From the NCBI RefSeq assembly GCF_022430545.2, contig NZ_CP092488.2:3596001-3660000 (forward strand): DNA of 64,000 nt. Direction: 5' to 3'. Position numbers and translations under genes: made by a program. Origin of the DNA: Mycobacterium paraterrae. GTDB taxonomy: Bacteria; Actinomycetota; Actinomycetes; Mycobacteriales; Mycobacteriaceae. Under the pieces are notes generated by a model that was not told where the DNA came from, did not search any database, and saw only the letters and a list, made by a program, of their open reading frames with translations. This document shows, piece by piece, positions 52,335 through 60,454 of this stretch; the first letter of the stretch is position 1, and each line of letters starts with the position of its first letter.

Positions 52335-53528
52335 ATGAGCTACTTCGAAAAAGACGCGATCATTTCCGGCATCGGTATTTCTCGAATCGGCCGTCGGACC
52401 GGCATTCCCGGACTGGATCTGACGCTGGAGTCGGTCCGGGCCGCTATCGACGACGCCGGCTTGAGCGCCGGTGACATCGACGGGATCGCGACCCTGGGCG
52501 ACACTCCCGCCGCCGAGGTGAACGCCGCGCTGGGCATCGAGGCCCCGGACTGTGGTACGGGTTTCAGCACCGGCGGTCTGCTCAACCCGGTGATCTCGGC
52601 GTGCCGCGCGGTGTCCGAAGGCCATGCGCGACATGTCGTCATCTACCGCACCATCCAGATGTTGGGCGGCACCGTTTTGGCCAAGCAGGACGAGAACGCG
52701 CCCGCCCCGCCGCTGGCGAAGATGTTCGAAACCCCGGAGGGTGAGACGCCGCCGGCGGTCGGTCCAATGGACGATGTCAACGATCTGGTTGCCGCCCAAG
52801 CATATTCGGCGGCGAACTGGCTGGCATTGGTGTGTCGCCGGCACATGGAACTCTACGGCACCACCAAGGAGCAATTGGGCTGGCTCGCGATCAACAGCCG
52901 TCGTAACGCGGCGCTCAATCCTCGTGCGGTGTACCGGGATCCGCTGACCATGGACGACTACCTGAGCGCACGTCCGGTGTCGTCGCCGTTGGGTCTGCTG
53001 GACTGCGACGTCCCAATCGACGGATCGATCGCCCTGGTGGTTTCGGCAGCCAGCTACGCCGACGACTGCCCACATCGGGCCGTCCATGTCGAGGCGATCG
53101 GCGGCAGCAACGGCGCGGGCGGCTGGTTCCATCGCCCGGACTACCCCAAGATGGCGTCGGTCGACGCGGCGGCACAACTGTGGGCGCGGACCGATCTGAC
53201 ACCCGCCGATCTGCACCTTGCAGAGCTCTACGACGGGTTCACCTTCCTGGCCTTCGCCTGGCTCGAGGCGCTGGGCATTTGCGGTGACGGCGAGGCGGGA
53301 CCGTTCGTCGAGGGGGCCGAGCGGATCGCCCTGAACGGTGCCCTGCCGTTGAACACCTATGGCGGGCAGCTTTCGGCGGGCCGCATGCACGGCTACTGGT
53401 TGCTGCATGAGACGTGCCTGCAGCTGCGTGGCGAGGCTGGGGAGCGGCAGGTGCCTCGACGTCCCGAGGTGGCCGTCGCCGCGGTCGGCGGCGGGCCCAT
53501 CGCGGGTTGCATGCTGCTGACATGCTGA
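52335..53528 (+). CDS. Thiolase-like protein (lipid-transfer/aldolase type)
   Basis: A 397-residue thiolase-fold protein: KDAIISGIGISRIGRRTG, LTLESVRAAIDDAGLSAGDIDGIAT, LAELYDGFTFLAFAWLEALG, NTYGGQLSAGRMHGYWLLHE (the His-bearing GG motif), and GGGPIAGCMLLTC at the end. The N-terminal nucleophile Cys of true thiolases is missing (GFSTGGLLNP). This is the pattern of Ltp2-type retro-aldolases and non-condensing homologues. It is divergent from its probable DUF35 partner and upstream of the double GntR, in the fadE22 neighbourhood, which suggests steroid or branched-acyl side-chain metabolism. Confidence 0.9.
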   Translation: MSYFEKDAIISGIGISRIGRRTGIPGLDLTLESVRAAIDDAGLSAGDIDGIATLGDTPAAEVNAALGIEAPDCGTGFSTGGLLNPVISACRAVSEGHARHVVIYRTIQMLGGTVLAKQDENAPAPPLAKMFETPEGETPPAVGPMDDVNDLVAAQAYSAANWLALVCRRHMELYGTTKEQLGWLAINSRRNAALNPRAVYRDPLTMDDYLSARPVSSPLGLLDCDVPIDGSIALVVSAASYADDCPHRAVHVEAIGGSNGAGGWFHRPDYPKMASVDAAAQLWARTDLTPADLHLAELYDGFTFLAFAWLEALGICGDGEAGPFVEGAERIALNGALPLNTYGGQLSAGRMHGYWLLHETCLQLRGEAGERQVPRRPEVAVAAVGGGPIAGCMLLTC

Positions 53529-53549
53529 TCCAATTGTGCGGGCCGGCCA

Positions 53550-54989
53550 TTGAGCGGTGAGGCTCTGGCGTCCGCTCCCAGCGCCGAAGCCCGGTCGAAT
53601 AAGCGAGCTTCCCAGATCGCACGCCGTATCGAGGCCGACATCATTCGGCGAGGCTGGCCGATCGGGGAGTCGCTCGGTTCGGAGCAGGCACTGCAGGAGC
53701 GCTACCACGTCAGCAGATCGGTTCTGCGGGAAGCGGTTCGGCTGATCGAGCACCATCGTGTGGCGCGCATGCGGCGCGGCCCGAACGGCGGCCTGCTGAT
53801 CTGCGAACCGGACGCCGCTCCGGCCACCCACGCGATCATCATCTACCTGGAGTATCTAAACATCACGATCGGCGATCTGCTCGATGCGCGGTTACTACTG
53901 GAACCGCTTGCTGCGGCCCGGGCCGCGCAGCAGATCGACGAAGCGGGCATCGACCGACTGCGTGCGGTGCTGCGCGCCGAAGAGGACCGACAGTCGACGA
54001 ACGACGAGTTCCACACCGCGTTGGCCGAGCAGACCAAAAACCCTGTGCTGCAATTGTTTATCGACATCCTCACGCGGCTGACCATCCGGTACGCCGAGGA
54101 CTCGCGATTGAATTCCGCCACCGAGGCGTTCGAGGTGATCGAGCATCGTTACCGTGAACACTCGGCCATCGCCGCGGCTGTCATCGCTGGTGATACGACC
54201 CGCGCGATGACGCTGAGCGAGCAGCACGCGCAATCAGTCGGCGCGTGGCTGCGCCACCATCGCCAGCCCGGCCCGCGTCGTCAACGTCGCACCAAGGAAG
54301 AAGCGCCACAAGGCAAGCTGGCCGAAGTACTGGCCGCCGCCATCCGCGACGACATCGCGCACAGCGGCTGGCCCGTAGGCGAGGTCTTCGGCAGCGAGAT
54401 CGCGTTGCTGGAGCGCTACCAGGTCAGCCGGGCGGTGCTTCGAGAAGCGGTGCGGCTGCTGGAGTATCACGCTGTCGCCACCACTCGGCGCGGACCGGGC
54501 GGCGGTCTGGTGGTCACAGAACCCCAAGCGCAAGCCAGCATTGACACCATCGCGCTGTATTTGCAGTACCGCCGTCCTCGCCGCGAAGACCTGACCTTGA
54601 TTCGTGACGCCATCGAGATCGACAACGTCGCCAAGGTCGTCGCGCGCCACCGCGAGCCGGAGGTGCGCGCGTTCCTCGACAGTCAGCGTCGGATGATCGA
54701 GCAGGTCGGCGACGACCCGGGAAGGGCAGGCGTCGAGGAGTTCCGGTTCCACGCCGGGCTGGCCACGCTGGCAGGCAATCCCGTGTTGGAGCTTTTCCTG
54801 CGGATCCTAGTCGAGGTCTTTCGACGCTACTGGGCCAGCACCGACCAGCCAGTCCCCAGCCAGGCGGATCTCATCGACGTCCGCCACGCTCACCTGCGGA
54901 TCGTCGACGCGATCGGTCGGGGCGATGACAGCTTGGCCCGCCACCGCATCCGGCGCCACCTCGACGCCGCCGCGACGTGGTGGCTGTAA
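53550..54989 (+). CDS. Tandem double GntR/FadR-type regulator
   Basis: A 479-residue regulator in which two complete GntR-FCD proteins are fused. Unit 1 has RRIEADIIRRGWPIGESLGSEQALQERYHVSRSVLREAVRLIE and unit 2 IRDDIAHSGWPVGEVFGSEIALLERYQVSRAVLREAVRLLE, each followed by RGPxGGL and a helical FCD-like ligand domain. The order matches M. tuberculosis Rv3060c. It would act as an intramolecular dimer. A TTG start is used, as no ATG or GTG lies upstream in frame; it is 21 bp behind the thiolase gene, in the same frame. Confidence 0.92.
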   Translation: MSGEALASAPSAEARSNKRASQIARRIEADIIRRGWPIGESLGSEQALQERYHVSRSVLREAVRLIEHHRVARMRRGPNGGLLICEPDAAPATHAIIIYLEYLNITIGDLLDARLLLEPLAAARAAQQIDEAGIDRLRAVLRAEEDRQSTNDEFHTALAEQTKNPVLQLFIDILTRLTIRYAEDSRLNSATEAFEVIEHRYREHSAIAAAVIAGDTTRAMTLSEQHAQSVGAWLRHHRQPGPRRQRRTKEEAPQGKLAEVLAAAIRDDIAHSGWPVGEVFGSEIALLERYQVSRAVLREAVRLLEYHAVATTRRGPGGGLVVTEPQAQASIDTIALYLQYRRPRREDLTLIRDAIEIDNVAKVVARHREPEVRAFLDSQRRMIEQVGDDPGRAGVEEFRFHAGLATLAGNPVLELFLRILVEVFRRYWASTDQPVPSQADLIDVRHAHLRIVDAIGRGDDSLARHRIRRHLDAAATWWL

Positions 54990-54995
54990 AAGAAG

Positions 54996-55025
54996 TTGCA
55001 TCGGCCGCTCGGCAGCGGCTAATCT
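54996..55025 (+). promoter_or_regulatory. Promoter of the leader/LeuA-domain unit
   Basis: TTGCAT (54996-55001), an 18-bp spacer and TAATCT (55020-55025). A start site 7-8 nt later falls at the GTG of the leader peptide, so the leader would be translated from the very 5' end. Confidence 0.55.
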
Positions 55026-55032
55026 CGGCGAC

Positions 55033-55077
55033 GTGCCACATCTTCTCGTAGTAGCCAGCACCCGCAGCGGGGTCTGA
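55033..55077 (+). CDS. Leader peptide with consecutive Leu and Val codons
   Basis: A 14-codon frame reads (V)PHLLVVASTRSGV-stop, with CTT CTC GTA GTA in a row. Its last codons and stop lie within the 5' arm of the hairpin at 55060-55102. Short ORFs of this sort, with a conserved fold, precede leuA in actinobacteria (the so-called LEU element, as I recall it). Here the next gene is a stand-alone LeuA regulatory domain. A ribosome stalling at Leu/Val codons would change the folding of the downstream RNA. Confidence 0.6.
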   Translation: MPHLLVVASTRSGV

Positions 55078-55102
55078 TCTAGACCGACCCCCCGCTGTGG
55101 GT
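55060..55102 (+). promoter_or_regulatory. Candidate leucine attenuator hairpin
   Basis: ACCCGCAGCGGGGTC pairs with GACC and CCCCCGCTGTGGGT around TGATCTA. The arm includes the leader-peptide stop codon. No T-run follows, so termination would need Rho or an alternative fold such as a pseudoknot. Confidence 0.55.
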
Positions 55103-55152
55103 CGAAAGCTACTACCCGTCGGTCACTCCCTCAGACCAGAGAAGACCGGCAG

Positions 55153-55632
55153 ATGACCATCACATTCGCTCCAGAATCCTCGACGATGCTGTTCGACGGC
55201 GTCCCGCTGCCGCGTGGGCTGCGTGAAGACGCCGACTCCATGTCGTGGAGCACTTTCACCGCCGTCTACGCGCCGAGCACCGGACCGCTGCGGCTGGGCC
55301 ACTGGAGCTGCATCGAGGACGGCCGTTCCGCCACCCGGCTGGGGCCCCGAACGTTCCAGGCCGCGCTGGTCTTCGGTGATCGAATCGAGACCGCTACCGC
55401 CACCGCGAACGGGCCGGTCGCCGCACTGACCGCGATGCTGCACGAGCAAGGCGTCGCCCTGGAGATGCTGCGGTTTCACCAGTTGCGCTCCGACGACACC
55501 ACAGCGACGTTCATTCAAGGCACCGACGGCACCAGGGCCGAATGGGCGATGGGCTATTCGGACGACCCGACGGAGTCCGCTTTGTCGGCGGTGATCGCCT
55601 GCGCGAACCGGCTGTACGCCGCCGGCGACTAG
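55153..55632 (+). CDS. Stand-alone LeuA allosteric-domain-like protein
   Basis: A 159-residue protein matching the C-terminal regulatory (LeuA dimerisation) domain of 2-isopropylmalate synthase, without the catalytic TIM barrel. Seen are ATATANGPVAALTAMLHEQG, the conserved ANGPVxAL leucine-site element, FHQLRSDDTTATFIQGTDG and DDPTESALSAVIACANRL (D-x-x-x-A-S/A--A---NR). The N-terminal 50 residues are unique. It lies behind the leader-peptide attenuator and overlaps the cyp136 end by 4 bp. It might bind leucine or modulate LeuA by forming mixed dimers; this is inference. Confidence 0.78.
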   Translation: MTITFAPESSTMLFDGVPLPRGLREDADSMSWSTFTAVYAPSTGPLRLGHWSCIEDGRSATRLGPRTFQAALVFGDRIETATATANGPVAALTAMLHEQGVALEMLRFHQLRSDDTTATFIQGTDGTRAEWAMGYSDDPTESALSAVIACANRLYAAGD

Positions 55633-57113
55633 AGGCGCCGCAGCACGATCGGCATGCCGTCCATCGGAAGCGGGATGGTGCGGTAATCCCATTTGGCCCG
55701 GTATCCCGGCCGGGGCAGTTCCAGCCGGTAATGGCGGAGCAACCGATGCATGATGGTCTTGACTTCAAGTTGACCGAACGTCATCCCGATGCACTTGTGC
55801 GCACCGCCACCGAACGGTGTCCATGCACCGCGGTGGCGCTTGTGTTCGTTGCGAGGCTCGGTAAAGCGTTCCGGGTCGAACTTCAGTGGGTCGGTCCAAA
55901 TCTCTGGCAGGAGATGATTCACACCGGGAAATGCGGTGATGTTGGTGTTCTTCGGCAAGTAGTGGCCCAGCAGTTCGGTGTCGCGCACCGTCCGCCGCAT
56001 CGCCCACTGAACGGGCGTCACCAGCCGTATGGACTCGTTCATGACCAGGTCGAGCGACTCCAGCTTCTCCAGCGACTCGATGTCTAGCGGTCCGTCGCCT
56101 AGCCGATCGGATTCGTCGCGGCAGCGTTCCTGCCACTCCGGATTGGCGGCCAGCTGGTAGGCCATGTTCGTCGCGGTGGTGGTGGAGGTGTCGTGGGCGG
56201 CCATCATCAAGAAAATCATGTGGTTGACGATGTCCTGATCGGAGAAGCGGTTGCCGTCCTCATCCGCCGTTTGGCACAACACACTCAGCAGATCGTTGCC
56301 CTCTTTGCGGCGCTGCTCGTGGACCCGCTCTTCGAAGTAGTTCTCCAGCAGTTGACGGGCCTTGAGGCCGCGCCACCACGTGAAGGGCGGCACGCCGGTG
56401 CGGATTACGGCGTTGCCGGCTCGAACGGTCATGGTGAAGGCACTGTTCACCTTGGTAACCAGTTCGCGATCGGTGCCTGGCTCATGTCCCATGAACACCA
56501 TCGAGGCGATGTCCAGGGTGAGTTCTTTCATCGCGGGGTAAAGCAGGAATCGCGCGTCGTCGGCCACCCAGTCGTCGGCGATTACTTGCGAGACGACCTG
56601 GTCCATCTGCTCGAGGTAGCCGACTAGCCGAGATCTGTGAAACGCCTCCTGCATGATGCGCCTGTGGAAGAGGTGCTCTTCGAAATCCAGCAGCATCAAG
56701 CCGCGGTTGAAGAAGGCACCGATCACCGGTGTCCAACCCTGTTGGGAGAAGTCCTTATTGCGGTTGGAGTAAATCTCTTGCGCGGCGTCCGGGCCGAGTG
56801 CGGCTACGAACGGCAACATGGGCGAGTCCCAAAAAACGAAGGGACCTTTGGTCTCGTAGAGGAACATCATGTATTCGGGTCCACCTCGGAGCATCTCGAT
56901 CATGTGCCCGAGGATCGGCAGCCCTCTATCGCCCGCAATCGGCTTGAGCCCACTCCCTGCTGGTGGATGAGCAAGGAAAGTCTCTGGAAACCGGGTGTTT
57001 CGCAGCCTGGCTTCGGCCAGGCCCATGCCTGGAAAGTTGTTGAATGACGGCGTGAATCGTCGCCGCGCCTGGTCAAGCAGGTACTTCGGGGTGTTGATGG
57101 TGGCCTGGGACAT
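55629..57113 (-). CDS. cyp136: Cytochrome P450 CYP136
   Basis: A 494-residue P450. The I-helix oxygen motif is MAAHDTSTTT, the ExxR motif is ESIR, and the heme-Cys loop is FGGGAHKCIG. The N-terminus (SQATINTPKYLLDQARRR, SFNNFPGMGL) and the length fit CYP136 of M. tuberculosis (Rv3059). ATG 57113 is behind GAGGAGGAAAG. It is divergent from a TetR gene with a perfect operator at 57204. The substrate is not established; ferredoxin and reductase genes are not nearby. Confidence 0.95.
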   Translation of the reverse strand: MSQATINTPKYLLDQARRRFTPSFNNFPGMGLAEARLRNTRFPETFLAHPPAGSGLKPIAGDRGLPILGHMIEMLRGGPEYMMFLYETKGPFVFWDSPMLPFVAALGPDAAQEIYSNRNKDFSQQGWTPVIGAFFNRGLMLLDFEEHLFHRRIMQEAFHRSRLVGYLEQMDQVVSQVIADDWVADDARFLLYPAMKELTLDIASMVFMGHEPGTDRELVTKVNSAFTMTVRAGNAVIRTGVPPFTWWRGLKARQLLENYFEERVHEQRRKEGNDLLSVLCQTADEDGNRFSDQDIVNHMIFLMMAAHDTSTTTATNMAYQLAANPEWQERCRDESDRLGDGPLDIESLEKLESLDLVMNESIRLVTPVQWAMRRTVRDTELLGHYLPKNTNITAFPGVNHLLPEIWTDPLKFDPERFTEPRNEHKRHRGAWTPFGGGAHKCIGMTFGQLEVKTIMHRLLRHYRLELPRPGYRAKWDYRTIPLPMDGMPIVLRRL

Positions 57114-57203
57114 CGATGTCTTTCCTCCTCGATGCCTGCGATCAAGGGTGGTCGGGCACTCACGGGCGTTGTGGCAGGCGTCACTTATCGATATCTTCGA
57201 GTG

Positions 57204-57225
57204 AAACTTGACGGCTGTCAAGTTT
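57204..57225. promoter_or_regulatory. TetR operator controlling cyp136
   Basis: A perfect 22-bp dyad with 9-bp arms AAACTTGAC/GTCAAGTTT around GGCT. It lies between cyp136 and the divergent TetR gene and suits a TetR dimer. Confidence 0.8.
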
Positions 57226-57240
57226 CCATTTGGGTGTGGC

Positions 57241-57924
57241 GTGGTGCAAGGTTTGGTGGTGCAAATCGACCAGGAGGCCGACCGGGTGCCCCGGCGGGTT
57301 CCGGCTGCGCCGGTTCCGCGACGCCGCGGTGACCGGCAGCGGCACGCCATCGTCCAGGCGGTGCGCGAGTTGCTCGAGGAGAAGCCGTTTGCGCAGCTGT
57401 CGGTCAGCACGATCAGCGACCGAGCCGGCGTGGCGCGCTCCGGGTTCTACTTCTACTTCGATTCGAAGTACGCCGTGCTGGCGCAGATCCTGGCTGACGC
57501 CACCCGGGAACTCGAGGAATTGACCGAATACTTCGCTCCGCGCGGGGCTGACGAAACACCGGCGGCGTTCGCGAAGCGAATGGTCGGCAGCGCCGCGGCG
57601 GTCTACGCCCACAACGACCCGGTGATGTCGGCATGCAATGCCGCGCGAAATACCGACGCCGAAATCCGAGACCTGCTCGACCAACAGGTCGAGGGTGTCG
57701 TCCGGCAGATCATCGGCATCGTCGAAGACGAACTGAAGGCCGGCACGGCGCACCCGATCAGTGATGACATCGAAACGTTGGTGCGCACCTTGTCGGTCAC
57801 CACCGCGCAGATGCTCTCCGGTGACACCGCTTATCTCGGTGACCACGGTGACGTGCAGCGCGGGGTGCGGGTGCTGGAGGCGCTGTGGCTCAACGCGTTG
57901 TGGGGCGGCTCGCCGCAGACTTAG
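57241..57924 (+). CDS. TetR family regulator, divergent from cyp136
   Basis: About 227 residues, matching M. tuberculosis Rv3058c in position. The HTH is AIVQAVRELLEEKPFAQLSVSTISDRAGVARSGFYFYFDSKYAVLAQIL. The C-terminal ligand domain is helical (QIIGIVEDELKAGTAHPISDDIETLVRTLSVTTAQMLSG). Several GTG starts are possible between 57241 and 57259; an upstream TTG lies inside the operator. It should bind 57204-57225 and sense the P450 substrate or product. The downstream SDR, 30 bp away, is probably in the same operon. Confidence 0.9.
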   Translation: MVQGLVVQIDQEADRVPRRVPAAPVPRRRGDRQRHAIVQAVRELLEEKPFAQLSVSTISDRAGVARSGFYFYFDSKYAVLAQILADATRELEELTEYFAPRGADETPAAFAKRMVGSAAAVYAHNDPVMSACNAARNTDAEIRDLLDQQVEGVVRQIIGIVEDELKAGTAHPISDDIETLVRTLSVTTAQMLSGDTAYLGDHGDVQRGVRVLEALWLNALWGGSPQT

Positions 57925-57954
57925 CCGCGCCGCGGACCGGTATCGTCACTGCTC

Positions 57955-58842
57955 ATGTCGAAGAAGACGTTCGCGGGCAAGCGGTGTCTGATCACCGGTG
58001 CGGCCAGCGGTATCGGCCGCGCGACCGCGCTTCGGCTGGCCAGTCAGGGTGCCGAGTTGTACCTCACCGACCGCAACGCCGACGGACTGACCGAGACGGT
58101 GGACGAGGTTCGCGCCCGTGGCGCTCGGGTTCCTGTGTACCGGGCGCTGGACATCTCGAACTATGACGAGGTCGCGTCGTTCGCCGCTGCGATCCACGCT
58201 GATCACCCGAGCATGGACGTGGTGATGAACATCGCCGGCGTCTCGGCCTGGGGGACCGTCGACCGGCTCTCGCATGAGCAGTGGGACAGGATGATCTCGA
58301 TCAACCTGATGGGCCCGATTCACGTCATCGAGAACTTCGTGCCACCGATGGTCGCCGCGCGCAACGGTGGCCATTTGGTCAACGTCTCCTCGGCGGCGGG
58401 CTTGATCGGCCTGCCGTGGCATGCCGCCTACAGCGCGAGCAAGTTCGGTCTGCGCGGCCTTTCCGAAGTGCTTCGGTTCGACTTGGCCCGCTACCGCATC
58501 GGGGTGTCGGTGGTAGTGCCCGGCGCCGTGCGGACCCCGCTGGTCAACACCGTCGAGATCGCCGGCGTCGACCGCGAGGACCCGCAGGTTAGCCGTTGGG
58601 TGGACCGCTTCAGCGGCCACGCGGTCTCGCCGGAGAAGGCCGCCGAGAAGATCCTGGCGGGTGTCGCCCGCAACCGGTTCCTGATCTACACCTCGGCCGA
58701 CATCCGCGCGCTGTATGCGTTCAAGCGTCTGGCGTGGTGGCCCTACAGCGTCGCGATGCGGCAGGTGAACCTGGTGTTCAGCAAGACTCTCAAGCCCGCT
58801 CCGGCATCTGTAGTTCGAGCCGAACACCGAGCAGTCGAATAG
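57955..58842 (+). CDS. Short-chain dehydrogenase/reductase
   Basis: A 295-residue SDR equivalent in place to M. tuberculosis Rv3057c. TGAASGIGRATALRLASQGAELYLTDRN (Asp-Arg suggests NAD), MNIAGVSAWGTVDRL, VNVSSAAGLIGLPWHAAYSASKFG (Ser, YxxxK), and the C-terminal extension RFSGHAVSPEKAAEKILAGVARNRFLIYTSADIRALYAFKRL. The extension is shared with mycobacterial SDRs acting on lipids or retinol-like substrates. Its last 53 bp overlap dinB on the opposite strand. Confidence 0.94.
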   Translation: MSKKTFAGKRCLITGAASGIGRATALRLASQGAELYLTDRNADGLTETVDEVRARGARVPVYRALDISNYDEVASFAAAIHADHPSMDVVMNIAGVSAWGTVDRLSHEQWDRMISINLMGPIHVIENFVPPMVAARNGGHLVNVSSAAGLIGLPWHAAYSASKFGLRGLSEVLRFDLARYRIGVSVVVPGAVRTPLVNTVEIAGVDREDPQVSRWVDRFSGHAVSPEKAAEKILAGVARNRFLIYTSADIRALYAFKRLAWWPYSVAMRQVNLVFSKTLKPAPASVVRAEHRAVE

Positions 58843-59830
58843 GCCTGTCCAGTTCGAAGAGATCCAACACGCGCAGCGCGGCCGCGACGATGGTGCCGGC
58901 GTCGACGGTGGGCTGGTCGAGCTTGCGGATCTTGGTCCGGGTGTAGAACGTGTTGGTGCGCACGGTGACCGCCACCCGGGTCACGATGCGCTCCTCGGCC
59001 ACGACATCGCGCAGCGTGCGCGACGCCAGAGTGGTGATCGCCGAATCCATTTCGTGTCGATCGGTGAGGTCGTGCGGGAACGTGACGACGTGGCTGCGCG
59101 AGCGTGGCACCCACGGCTCGGAGCTCACTGTCTCGTCGCCGCCGCCGTTGGCTAATAGCAGCAACCACAGCCCGGTTCGGGGTCCAAACGTAGCGGTGAG
59201 CAGTTCGGCGTCGGCATGCGCCAACTGCCACACCGTCGTGATGTCAAGGGCAGCAAGCTTTTTCGTGGTTTTCGGGCCAACGCCCCACAATGCGTCGACG
59301 GGCCGCTCTCCCATGACCGGCATCCAATTCGACTCAGTCAACGTATATACGCCGGCCGGCTTGGCGAATCCGGTCGCGATCTTGGCGCGTTGCTTGTTGT
59401 CGCTGATGCCCACCGAGCACGACAGGCCGGTGGACTCCGCGACGACGGTGCGGATCTGCTCAGCCAACTCGGCCGGGTTATCTACGTCGGCGCCGAGATA
59501 AGCCTCGTCCCAGCCCCACACCTCGACCGGGTGACCCAAGTCGCGCAGCAGCGCCATCACCCGCTCGGACGCCGCGTCATACGCCTCGGGGTCCGACGGC
59601 AGAAACGTCGCATCCGGGCAGCGCCGGGCCGCGGAGCGTAGCGGCATGCCCGCGTGCACACCGAATTCGCGGGCCTCATAGGACGCGCAGGTCACCACCT
59701 TGCGGGGTTCGGTGGGGTCGCCGTTGCCCCCGACGATGACCGGCAACCCGACCAGTTCGGGATGGCGCCCCAGCTCTACCGACGCGAGGAACTGGTCGAG
59801 GTCGACGTGCAGGATCCAGCGCGGCTTCAT
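58790..59830 (-). CDS. dinB2: Y-family DNA polymerase IV (DinB2)
   Basis: A 346-residue translesion polymerase, the same length as M. tuberculosis Rv3056. Catalytic acidic motifs are ILHVDLDQFLASVE and VWGWDEAYLG, and LSCSVGISDNKQRAKIATGFAKPAG and LWGVGPKTTKKL are in palm and thumb. The residue at the steric-gate position is Leu (DQFLASVE) instead of Phe/Tyr; Leu there is known to let mycobacterial DinB2 use ribonucleotides. There is no C-terminal beta-clamp motif that I can see. It starts inside the upstream TetR stop (ATGA). Confidence 0.95.
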   Translation of the reverse strand: MKPRWILHVDLDQFLASVELGRHPELVGLPVIVGGNGDPTEPRKVVTCASYEAREFGVHAGMPLRSAARRCPDATFLPSDPEAYDAASERVMALLRDLGHPVEVWGWDEAYLGADVDNPAELAEQIRTVVAESTGLSCSVGISDNKQRAKIATGFAKPAGVYTLTESNWMPVMGERPVDALWGVGPKTTKKLAALDITTVWQLAHADAELLTATFGPRTGLWLLLLANGGGDETVSSEPWVPRSRSHVVTFPHDLTDRHEMDSAITTLASRTLRDVVAEERIVTRVAVTVRTNTFYTRTKIRKLDQPTVDAGTIVAAALRVLDLFELDRPIRLLGVRLELQMPERA

Positions 59831-60429
59831 CGTCCACAAAGCTTGTGGGCCAGGCTTTCCCACGCGTCGCTGAGTGTCGTCAGGGTGTGGCCACCCTCGG
59901 TGAGTTGGTGCTCGACGTAGTCCACGTCCAGCAGGGCCAGCAGCGCGTCGGTCTGCGCATCGAGGTCGCCGCTGGACTGCGCTGCTCGGAGCAGTACCCG
60001 CACGTGGGTGCGCGACACGGCCGCGGGCGCGTTGTGCCGATTCTGTGGGTCGCGGTTGGCCGCCGACAGCAAGCCGTGGTGGGCGTGGGCGAAGCGGATC
60101 CGCTCACGCCCGAATGCCACGAGTCGATCGATCGGCGGTGCGCCGGGACCCAGCGGAGGAGGGCCGAACATGAATGCATGCTGAAGGGCCTTTTCGTCCT
60201 CGTCGAGCAGCACCATCATCAGCCCCGCCCGGCTCCCGAAGCGGCGAAAGACGGTACCCTTGCCGACTCCCGCGGCTGCGGCGATGTCGTCCATGGTGAC
60301 CGCGTCGGCCCCGCGTTGGTCAATCAGCCGGCGTGCCGCGTCGAGCAGGAGGGCACGGTTGCGGGCAGCGTCACCGCGCTCGTGCGGCGCGGAAACCGGC
60401 AGGTCCCGAACCGGGTCGACGGCGTTCAC
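59827..60429 (-). CDS. TetR family regulator
   Basis: A 200-residue TetR matching Rv3055 by context. The HTH is RALLLDAARRLIDQRGADAVTMDDIAAAAGVGKGTVFRRFGSRAGLM. GTG 60429 is 6 nt downstream of TACAGT on the coding strand, so the mRNA is probably leaderless. It is co-transcribed and coupled (ATGA) with dinB2, and divergent from the FMN reductase gene across a 22-bp dyad. This would place dinB2 under a small-molecule repressor instead of LexA, as far as this promoter goes. Confidence 0.92.
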   Translation of the reverse strand: MNAVDPVRDLPVSAPHERGDAARNRALLLDAARRLIDQRGADAVTMDDIAAAAGVGKGTVFRRFGSRAGLMMVLLDEDEKALQHAFMFGPPPLGPGAPPIDRLVAFGRERIRFAHAHHGLLSAANRDPQNRHNAPAAVSRTHVRVLLRAAQSSGDLDAQTDALLALLDVDYVEHQLTEGGHTLTTLSDAWESLAHKLCGR

Positions 60430-60454
60430 AGAATTACTGTAGCGTCACCGGAAC

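Noticed and set aside
52284..53831. Long upstream extension of the DUF35 frame through the thiolase gene
   Set aside because: The DUF35 fold starts at GTG 52283 behind its own -10 box; the rest is antisense to the thiolase-like gene.
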